Of a DNA stretch of 64,000 nt, positions 55,340-62,322 are shown piece by piece. Made by a program: the position numbers and the translations under genes. The notes under the pieces are model-generated. The model saw only the letters and a program-made list of their open reading frames with translations. It was not told where the DNA came from and made no database searches. The DNA comes from Bacteroidota bacterium (GTDB lineage Bacteria > Bacteroidota > Bacteroidia > Chitinophagales > Chitinophagaceae). The stretch spans positions 248,001-312,000 of the forward strand of contig JAFDZS010000008.1 in assembly GCA_018266775.1 (NCBI GenBank). Reading direction: 5' to 3'. Numbering within the stretch: position 1 is the stretch's first letter; every line of letters begins with the position of its first letter.

Positions 55340-55573
55340 GTAAGTACCCCTAAAAAGCGGACAGTTAATAGAGTTGGTAGGAATTTTAACAATGCTGATA
55401 GCTACAGAGAATTTAGGGGAAAACAGTACAGATATCCTCCAAGAGTTGCAATAAAGGGATTATAGTAGCAGTGTCTCCCATTAGATCAATAATTATCTTT
55501 AATTATCATTCACTATAGTTAATTGGTACGTAATTCACACACAATTATCGCAGAAACGGGACAAGATAGTTTA

Positions 55574-56023
55574 TCAATATATACGCATTCTCATTTCCGG
55601 CAATAACTCACCATTTTCACTTATCCATTCCGGTAGGCAGTAGAAGTTTCCACGCACACCTTTCAATTTATACGGCACTAACCGCCCATGTTTCATAGCT
55701 GTATTCAGGAAAGCGGAGATATACTTTTCCAAACTATCCTGTTTCTTGATTATGTCCGGTTCTCGGTCTATAAGAAGTGGTATTATTTCTGCCGAGCGCA
55801 AAGGTTTACCAGCTTTAGCGACCAGGAAGACAAGTTTGGTGACCATTGTCCACCGTTTGTTGTACCTATCGTCCGGATTTTCGTATTTCTGAAGGGATTC
55901 TTTCAGTTTTTGAATCTCTAAATACGCTTCCTGAAGTAATTCCTTGAGAGAATTGACCTCTTTTTGCAGTTGTTCAGGTGATTTTCGAGTGTTTTCGCTG
56001 GTGTTTTCCTGTGCTTTAGCCAT
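55574..56023 (-). CDS. Unknown coiled-coil plus winged-helix-like protein
   Basis: About 149 residues from ATG at 56023 (MAKAQENTSE); 56041 is an alternative start. The N-terminal half is a coiled coil (LQKEVNSLKELLQEAYLEIQKLKESLQKYE is its span, residues about 20-50). The C-terminal half (AGKPLRSAEIIPLLIDREPDI ... AFLNTAMKHGRLVPYKLKG ... FYCLPEWI) looks like a winged helix. No known family. Tandem degenerate repeats lie 130 bp upstream and may be its targets. Confidence 0.6.
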   Translation of the reverse strand: MAKAQENTSENTRKSPEQLQKEVNSLKELLQEAYLEIQKLKESLQKYENPDDRYNKRWTMVTKLVFLVAKAGKPLRSAEIIPLLIDREPDIIKKQDSLEKYISAFLNTAMKHGRLVPYKLKGVRGNFYCLPEWISENGELLPEMRMRIY

Positions 56024-56172
56024 AATCGCATCTTTTAGCAATAGTGCAGCAAATCGTTTCCAATTTTACACAAATCAATTCTAAGAAAAATCTAAGAAAT
56101 ATTTGAATAATTGTACGCTATTTCTAAGGATTATCTAATATCTCACTGATTTTCAGACGAACTATTTGTGTG

Positions 56173-56349
56173 TTACTGAAATTACTATACCGTTTTTCGG
56201 GTGAGAAAATTGATTTTACTGTTTAGCTATACACCTAATAATTGCAATATTATCATTTTACTGGTTAACTATACAGCTATTTTTATACAGAATTATTTTA
56301 CTGCTCTAGCTATACACCGGCATTTTTTATCGGGCTTCAATTTTACTGG
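56173..56349. repeat. Degenerate tandem repeats with about 42-bp period
   Basis: TTACTG recurs at 56173, 56216, 56258, 56298 and 56343. Three copies extend to a 23-24-bp unit, ATTTTACTG-(N4-5)-AGCTATACACC or close to it (56213-56235, 56255-56277, 56295-56318). The regular spacing of 40-45 bp recalls iterons or operator arrays. The region is AT-rich and otherwise holds no gene. Confidence 0.5.
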
Positions 56350-56395
56350 CGGATGTCGGATGAATATCATTTTGTGTCCTTTTTTATTCATTAAT

Positions 56396-56451
56396 TTTTC
56401 CCTGAACGAACCTCCCCTTACCCCTCAGAGGGGAGGTTCGTTCAGGGAAAA
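56396..56451. terminator. Perfect 22-bp inverted repeat at the IS3 relic end
   Basis: 22-bp arms at 56396-56417 and 56430-56451 with a 12-nt loop. The G/C core flanked by T- and A-runs makes a strong bidirectional terminator. The transposase relic's stop codon lies in the loop, so the hairpin may be part of, or an adaptation of, the IS end. Confidence 0.6.
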
Positions 56452-56580
56452 GTTCTTGTGTGCAGGTCTTGCTCTTCCACCTTTCTTCAGGATGCCGTTT
56501 CGTTTATGTGCCTCATCTGGAGTTAGGTAATCACAACTTGCATGAGGTCTTTTGCCATTATACCGTCTATTGATAGGGTA
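56425..56580 (-). pseudogene. C-terminal remnant of an IS3-family transposase
   Basis: The minus-strand frame reads RRYNGKRPHASCDYLTPDEAH and on to a stop in the hairpin loop. This is the C-terminal signature of the IS3-type integrase core (YN..RPH..L.Y.TP.E). Only about 50 codons remain, and no start or catalytic DDE residues are present, so it is a dead relic. Confidence 0.75.
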
Positions 56581-56583
56581 ACC

Positions 56584-56864
56584 GCTTTAGTAGCCTGTAT
56601 CCGATTCCTAAAGTGGAAAAGGCTGTGAGCCAATTGCCTGATAAGTACCGGCTTGTGTTTGTATTGCGGGAGATAGAGGATATGTCTGTAAAAGAAACAT
56701 CTGACACGTTAAGCATAGAAGAGTCGAACGTAAAGACAAGGCTAAACTGGGCAAAAAACATGTTGCTTGATAGCCTGAGCGGATATATGAAAGATCATGT
56801 TTACAGCTTTCACCTCCGCCGCTGCGATCGTATCGTCAACAATGTTTTTGCCCATTTGCAGTAA
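56584..56864 (+). pseudogene. Sigma-70 (ECF) factor remnant, region 4 only
   Basis: The frame reads YPIPKVEKAVSQLPDKYRLV and FVLREIEDMSVKETSDTL with the -35-binding helix of sigma region 4, but region 2 is missing. It abuts the transposase relic at about 56580, so insertion of the IS probably removed the 5' part. A GTG at 56613 might still start a short product. Confidence 0.7.
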
Positions 56865-56867
56865 GTA

Positions 56868-58718
56868 TTAGCGGTAGTTCACCAGCTTCTGACCTCTTAT
56901 AAGTATTCTTAAGGATTGTTTCTTCATAGAAATATGCGGAGGTGATCTGCGATATTTATCCATATCTATTTTGTATGCTGACAGGATATTGCTATAATCC
57001 AATACACCGGTCAGCTGCTGGTCTTCAGATACAACAGGCAGTACATCGATGTTTTCTTTCACCATCAATTCCACAGCGGTTTTCAACGTGTCGGTCATAC
57101 CAACAGATACTGACTTTCTTCGTATCAAGGTGCTTATTTTCTGTTTGGTATCGTGTTGCAGGCTATACAAATTAGACGAGCTGACTATGCCGCTAAGAGT
57201 ATTATCGGCACCCACAATAATATAATAGTTATACTTAAGACCTGCTTCCTGTTCCAGCCATTGCCTTGCTTCTCCTATTTCATTTTCCTCATTCAATACA
57301 AAACCGATCTCGCCTACCACATCTTTTACTATCACTTCCTCTAAAATATCCGGCTGAAATGAATGAGGGGTTTTTATCCCTCTACGGGCTATCTTCTCGG
57401 TCATTATCGTGTTCTCCATCATAAAAAAGGATACTACATAAGAGCCGGCACATGCAGCAAGCAGGGCCAGCAATGCATTAGCCTGACCTGTGGTTTCTAA
57501 TGCGAAGATGATAGAAGTTATAAGCGCTCTTGAAGCACCTGCGAACATAGCCGACATACCCACCAGAGCAGCTAGTGTAATAGTGATACCTGATGAGGGG
57601 AAGAAATACAGCAATCCCCAACCCATTAATGCACCTGTTGCTCCTCCAATAGTAAGCAATGGAGCCAATGTGCCACCTGATGTGCCACTTGCTAGTGCAA
57701 TGCACCACGATACGAACTTTAAAAGGCAAAGTGACAGCACTAGCTGGACAGGCAAACTACCTGATAGTACGTTAGTGATATTCTCGTAGCCTACGCCCAG
57801 GGTATGCGGCGCAAAGTAGCCGATAATGCCCACCGCAAGCCCGCCAATTGCTGGCCATAATGCCCAGTGTATAGGCAAATGTTCAAAAAGATCTTCAACA
57901 TAATATACCAGTTTGGTTATACCTACTGATAAGACACCGATACCCAGGCCCATTAAGCTGTAAAAGAATAAGGCTGTATTGCCAGGCATTGCTATTAAAC
58001 CCGCGATCGGAAACACATAACCCGGCTCAAACAGTAAATGGTGACCGGCGGCACCGGTAATGCAGGCAAGAGCTACAGGTATTATAGACCGGGGCGAAAA
58101 TTCGAACAACAACAGCTCTATTGCAAGGAAAATTGCGGCTACCGGACTGCCAAAAATAGCCGACATACCTGCTGTGGCACCTGCTGCAAGTAATATCTTG
58201 CGTTCGTTATGTGTTATCTTCAGAAGCTGACCTATGGTAGAACCCAGCGCCCCGCCTGTAGCGATTATAGGGCCCTCTGCACCAAACGGCCCGCCGGTTC
58301 CTATAGCTATTGCAGATGATATGGGTTTTAGATACGTGATAGCAGGTTTGATCTTACTGTCATTAGTCAATATCTGCTCCATTGCTTCAGGTATACCATG
58401 GCCTCTTATTGCTTTTGACCCATATAAAGCCATCAAGCCCACAATAAGCCCCCCAATAACAGGAACTATAATAACCCAAATACCTAAAGAATGCGTTGCA
58501 GGAGAAGAAGGGGAAACAGAAAAATTGCTGTGGAAAGCAAGATTGGTGACCAGATTTATAAGGTATACAAGCAGCTTGGCTATAAAGCTGATACAAACTG
58601 CGATACCTACCGCTAATGCCGATATAGTAATAATTCTGTTCTTATTATTTATTGGTTTGGGGTCAATATTCTCTGCTTCTAAGGTCGGCTGTAAGGAAAC
58701 TGAAATTGGTATGCTCAT
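56868..58718 (-). CDS. ClC chloride channel/antiporter with C-terminal CBS pair
   Basis: A 616-residue membrane protein of the ClC family. Selectivity motifs are RGHGIPEA (the GSGIP position, here GHGIP), GGPFGAEGPI and the later TSGGTLAPLL. About eleven helices precede two CBS domains (about 480-600; SGIVSSSNLYSLQ, LTGVLDYSNILSAY) that sense adenine nucleotides. The change to His in the first motif is a variant. It is divergent from the Fnr-like gene. Confidence 0.93.
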   Translation of the reverse strand: MSIPISVSLQPTLEAENIDPKPINNKNRIITISALAVGIAVCISFIAKLLVYLINLVTNLAFHSNFSVSPSSPATHSLGIWVIIVPVIGGLIVGLMALYGSKAIRGHGIPEAMEQILTNDSKIKPAITYLKPISSAIAIGTGGPFGAEGPIIATGGALGSTIGQLLKITHNERKILLAAGATAGMSAIFGSPVAAIFLAIELLLFEFSPRSIIPVALACITGAAGHHLLFEPGYVFPIAGLIAMPGNTALFFYSLMGLGIGVLSVGITKLVYYVEDLFEHLPIHWALWPAIGGLAVGIIGYFAPHTLGVGYENITNVLSGSLPVQLVLSLCLLKFVSWCIALASGTSGGTLAPLLTIGGATGALMGWGLLYFFPSSGITITLAALVGMSAMFAGASRALITSIIFALETTGQANALLALLAACAGSYVVSFFMMENTIMTEKIARRGIKTPHSFQPDILEEVIVKDVVGEIGFVLNEENEIGEARQWLEQEAGLKYNYYIIVGADNTLSGIVSSSNLYSLQHDTKQKISTLIRRKSVSVGMTDTLKTAVELMVKENIDVLPVVSEDQQLTGVLDYSNILSAYKIDMDKYRRSPPHISMKKQSLRILIRGQKLVNYR

Positions 58719-58764
58719 ATGTATTGTTTTACTGCCGCAATCAGGCTAGCTTTTGTGCAAAAAT

Positions 58765-58778
58765 ATGATATACATCAT
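58765..58778. promoter_or_regulatory. Fnr-like box between ClC and the Fnr-like gene
   Basis: ATGAT-ATAC-ATCAT, a perfect palindrome with 4-bp spacer, 47 bp from the ClC start and 83 bp from the regulator start. It suggests autoregulation of the Fnr-like protein and possibly control of the ClC gene. No clear -7 element could be placed on either side. Confidence 0.55.
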
Positions 58779-58860
58779 GTTTTTAGGTAAAATATGGAAT
58801 ATTTATTTCCTAAAATTATTGTTTAAACAACAAAATTGGTTGATCAACTATCTTTGCGCC

Positions 58861-59550
58861 ATGAAAGTAACTGCTTATAGCTGCGACGTGCAAAGCTGTT
58901 TTTTATGCACATTGTGCTTGCCTGAATGGCTGCCTGCTATTAACAGCAACAAACAAAACCGGCAGTATAAAAAAGGAGAACAGCTATTTGAAGAAGGCAG
59001 CGAGGCGAGCGGGATCTACTTTTTATATAAAGGTGTAGTAAAGGTGCATAAGCGATGGGGAGAAGATAAGCAGCTGATATTGCATTTTGCTAAACAAGGC
59101 GATATGATAGGCTATCGTGGCCTTGGAAACGACAGACGATACCCTGTAACAGCAACTGCACTGGAAAACAGCATTGTATGCTTTGTTGATATCCGTTTTT
59201 TTGAGGCCACGTTGCAGGTCAATCATCAGCTTACTTATTCGCTGATGCAGTTTTATGCTAATGAACTGCAAGCAGCGGAGCTGCGGATGAGAAATCTTGC
59301 GCATATGGAAGTGAAAGGGCGAATAGCCGAAATGCTATTAATGCTGCAAAAAAATTTCGGGAAAAATAATGAAGGGTCGCTCAATATATCATTATCAAGG
59401 CAGGATATGGCCTCTTACTGTGGCACCACTTATGAAACGTTTTTCAGGCTTATAAATGAGCTGACCAGGGAGGGTATGATACAAATATCAGGTAAAAGCA
59501 TAAAGATATATCTGGAGGATAAGCTATTGGCTTTAACCACAAGTAAATGA
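58861..59550 (+). CDS. Crp/Fnr-family regulator with N-terminal four-Cys cluster
   Basis: A 229-residue regulator. ATG at 58861 gives MKVTAYSCDVQSCFLCTLC, with C8, C13, C16 and C19 spaced like an FNR-type Fe-S ligand set; an upstream in-frame ATG at 58753 adds an unlikely leader. The cyclic-nucleotide-binding-type beta roll (KKGEQLFEEGSEASGIYFLYKG), the dimer helix (about 135-165) and the C-terminal HTH (LSRQDMASYCGTTYETFFRLINEL) follow. The Glu and Arg of the recognition helix (YETFFR) match those of FNR and fit a TGA half-site. It probably senses oxygen or NO and controls the nitrogen genes here. Confidence 0.88.
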   Translation: MKVTAYSCDVQSCFLCTLCLPEWLPAINSNKQNRQYKKGEQLFEEGSEASGIYFLYKGVVKVHKRWGEDKQLILHFAKQGDMIGYRGLGNDRRYPVTATALENSIVCFVDIRFFEATLQVNHQLTYSLMQFYANELQAAELRMRNLAHMEVKGRIAEMLLMLQKNFGKNNEGSLNISLSRQDMASYCGTTYETFFRLINELTREGMIQISGKSIKIYLEDKLLALTTSK

Positions 59551-59612
59551 CTGGTATGCTTTCGCCCGCTTACTGATCAGCGCCATTGAGTAAGGTATGG
59601 TTGATTGCTCCA

Positions 59613-59895
59613 TTAGCGGGCATACTCTTGTTTCAAATACGCCTTTAAGACCAAAGCGTGTGTATGTTCTTCATCTTTGACAGCATACACAAGTGTAATC
59701 ACTTTTTTGTCTTTATGCGATTCAATAAATTCATCGACTGCTTTATTCTTTTTCAGCTCTGCCGTATCAGTTTCTTAAATTCTGTCCATAGTTCAGGGGC
59801 GTGCCCAAACCATTTTCGCAATGTCACCGAGGGGGCTATTGGTTTGGCCCATTCATCTATCTCGGCATCTTTAGTAATCCTCAAATTTACATTTA
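59613..59895 (-). pseudogene. DUF488 (YeaO-like) remnant with frameshift
   Basis: The minus-strand sequence reads WAKPIAPSVTLRKWFGHAPEL and later KNKAVDEFIESHKDKKVITLV, the DUF488 core. A frameshift near 59777 separates the halves and the N-terminal third is missing. The other bases of 59551-60287 hold no recognisable gene. Confidence 0.7.
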
Positions 59896-60323
59896 AAAGT
59901 CTGATAAGGTTATTATTAGATCAGGACAATGCAACAGCGGTTGTAACGGCTGAATTATCGTTTTATGCACTGCTCTTCAAACGAAAACAGTACTAATTCT
60001 TTAATAACCTTTAATAATCTTTTACTACCGTTAATCAACACTATGTTCCCATAATAAAAACACGATGAAATTTCTTTAAAAAGCTGTCAAGAAAATCAAC
60101 CGGTGACGCCTTGGAACTGCCACCATTTCATGACATTCAAAAGGCGACTACATGTCTATTTGACAAGCTGAAAATAAATATACATTGCACTGGTTAACTT
60201 TATTTTGCCAGGGATTTGCGGGAAATTAGAGGAGAATTAGAATTCATTTAAACTGGAAAATTTGTCAAAAATGCTCTATTTTCTGGCGTGCCAATTGTAG
60301 TACATATTGTAAATCATTTTGGC

Positions 60324-60554
60324 ATGAAAAGAAAACTACTTGGCGTAAATTCGTATGACCGGACACATGACATTACCCCGGAAGAGGTAAGAAGATTTGA
60401 GAGATTCAAAAACTACACTGATGAACAGGTAAATGAACTAATAGACACCATTAAGAAATACACTCGGTTTATTTATAATGTAGTTTCTAAAAGGAAAAAA
60501 TCTGGCAGGAAAATTGCACTACACATTGATAATCAACAAACTAAAGCAGCATGA
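60324..60554 (+). CDS. Small protein coupled to the serine recombinase
   Basis: A 76-residue basic, helical protein (ITPEEVRRFERFKNYTDEQVNELIDTI). ATG at 60324 is preferred; an upstream in-frame start at 60288 is possible. It overlaps the recombinase gene by 4 bp, so it is likely its accessory or regulatory partner. Small partners of this type are common before Bacteroidota serine recombinases; the function is not known. Confidence 0.65.
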   Translation: MKRKLLGVNSYDRTHDITPEEVRRFERFKNYTDEQVNELIDTIKKYTRFIYNVVSKRKKSGRKIALHIDNQQTKAA

Positions 60555-62251
60555 ACGACATTACACTATTCAAAACCTTTGCTAAAGGCTCACATAAGGC
60601 AAAAACTAAAGGAAACAACTGCGTTATCTATACTCGTGTTTCAACAAAAGAGCAGGCTGACAACAATTTAAGCCTTGATACACAGAAGAAAGCTTGTGAA
60701 ATGTTTGCTAAAAAGGGTAGCCTAGAAATTATGGGCTACTTCGGCGGCACGTTTGAGAGTGCAAAGACAGATGAGCGGAAGCAGTTCAATAATATGCTCT
60801 CTTTTCTGAAGAAGAGCCGGGAGAAAATATCACATATCATAGTGTATAGCGTTGATCGGTTCAGCCGTTCTGGTGCTAATGCCATCTATATAGCTGAACA
60901 ACTCAAGAAGCAGGGTATAGTAGTCTGTTCCGTTACTCAGCCAACCGATGCATCAACGGCTAGCGGCAGCCTGCAACAAAATATACAGTTCATCTTTAGC
61001 GAGTACGAGAACCAACAGCGCAGGGAGAAATGTATGGCCGGTGTAAAGGAAATGCTGCTGCGTGGTGAATGGCCTACTGCGCCGCCTATTGGTTATGACA
61101 TTGTCAAGTCTAATGGTAAGCGGTCCATTGTCCTAAATAAGGATGGTAAGCTACTCAAAAAGGCTTTCCACTGGAAGGTCAAGGAAAAGGTATCGAGCGA
61201 GGAGATTATCAGGCGGCTAGCTGCACAAGGGCTGAAAATATCTAATCAGAGAATTTCAGCGTTTTTCCGCAATCCGTTTTATTGTGGCCTTATGGTTCAT
61301 ACCGCTTTGGAAGGAAAGATAATTGAGGGCAATCATGAGAAGATGATATCTAAAGAACTTTTCCTTGAAGCAAATGATGTGCTATCTGAAAACAAGCAAG
61401 GTTATCACACCAACCCTGAGAATGACGAAATACCATTAAAGCGTTTCTACAAATGCGATGAGTGTGGACAATTTCTCAGGGCATATAAGGCTTACAAGAA
61501 TCAGAAATATTACTACAAATGCAACACGAGAGGTTGCAACTGTAATATGAGGGCCGATATTCTTCATGAACGTTTTGCTCAAACGTTGTCAGAATACTGC
61601 CTTGAATTTGACGAGGCGATGCAGTACCTGATAAAAGAGCAAATGATTGTGGAATACAATAAGTCGAATGAGCAGAAAGAAGAGAACATTCAGAATATCG
61701 AAAAGCAATTAGCGGAGGTAGATAAGAAGTTGGAACGCCTTGAAGAACGATATGTTTTGGAGGAAATAACCAAGGATATGTTCGATAAATTCAAGGCGAA
61801 ATTCACTGAGGAAAAGAAGGATATTGAAAAGGAAAGGGCAAAATATGGGAATAGGGTGTCGAACCTTGATTTATACATAGACACCGCCTTTAGAACATCC
61901 TCGAAACTCGCTCCAGAATGGGCTTCCGCCGATTACAATGACAGACAGGAGCTTCAGTACATGGTCTTTCCTGAAGGAATATACTACAATCGAAAAAAAG
62001 ACCAGTGTCGAACCCCAAAGGTAAATGAAGCATTCCACTACATTGCAGGCTTGGCAAGGGTTTTAGGGGGAAAAGAAAAGAGGGAACTGCAATTTAATTT
62101 GCATGTTCCCTCTTCTGTAGCCCCGACAAGGCTATTACTACTTTTGGTTATCAAATACTTAGGGTATTTCCGTAAAACATTTTGCTCGCTTCTATTAAGA
62201 ATTCATCAATCAATATTTACCTTAGATCACTTAGGAAATAAGCTATCATAA
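60551..62251 (+). CDS. Large serine recombinase (resolvase/invertase plus recombinase domain)
   Basis: A serine integrase of 566 codons. The catalytic domain has YTRVSTKEQADNN with the nucleophile Ser (about 32) and YSVDRFSRSG. The recombinase domain follows (RNPFYCGLMVH), then a zinc ribbon (CDECGQF ... CNTRGCNC) and a coiled coil (about 370-425). Codons from about 510 on read through a hairpin and a tRNA-end-like stretch, so the last 50 residues are not part of the family and the true stop appears to have been lost or shifted. The enzyme itself looks intact. Confidence 0.9.
   Translation: MNDITLFKTFAKGSHKAKTKGNNCVIYTRVSTKEQADNNLSLDTQKKACEMFAKKGSLEIMGYFGGTFESAKTDERKQFNNMLSFLKKSREKISHIIVYSVDRFSRSGANAIYIAEQLKKQGIVVCSVTQPTDASTASGSLQQNIQFIFSEYENQQRREKCMAGVKEMLLRGEWPTAPPIGYDIVKSNGKRSIVLNKDGKLLKKAFHWKVKEKVSSEEIIRRLAAQGLKISNQRISAFFRNPFYCGLMVHTALEGKIIEGNHEKMISKELFLEANDVLSENKQGYHTNPENDEIPLKRFYKCDECGQFLRAYKAYKNQKYYYKCNTRGCNCNMRADILHERFAQTLSEYCLEFDEAMQYLIKEQMIVEYNKSNEQKEENIQNIEKQLAEVDKKLERLEERYVLEEITKDMFDKFKAKFTEEKKDIEKERAKYGNRVSNLDLYIDTAFRTSSKLAPEWASADYNDRQELQYMVFPEGIYYNRKKDQCRTPKVNEAFHYIAGLARVLGGKEKRELQFNLHVPSSVAPTRLLLLLVIKYLGYFRKTFCSLLLRIHQSIFTLDHLGNKLS
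62078..62128. repeat. Hairpin plus tRNA-end-like scar after the recombinase
   Basis: Arms AAGAGGGAAC (62078-62087) and GTTCCCTCTT (62105-62114), followed by CTGTAGCCCCGACA (62115-62128). The last twelve bases, GTAGCCCCGACA, are identical to the core of the 17.7-kb scar (17722-17733). Hairpin then core is the same order as at 12.2, 17.7 and 33.1 kb. It probably marks the recombination site of the serine recombinase or another element; transcripts of the recombinase would end here. Confidence 0.55.
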
Positions 62252-62322
62252 TTTATTACAAATACATTTAATTTTGAGTTTTTAAGTCTATTCATCAAAT
62301 AATACTTAATAAACCAACGACT

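Noticed and set aside
58839..58848. GTTGATCAAC, a possible FNR site just before the Crp/Fnr start
   Set aside because: The half-sites TTGAT and ATCAA overlap without the required 4-bp spacer; a simple palindrome by chance is as likely.
60180..60210. ACTGGTTAACT near 60190 as a further copy of the 56.2-kb repeats
   Set aside because: Only 11 bases match, it is 4 kb away and does not follow the 42-bp period.
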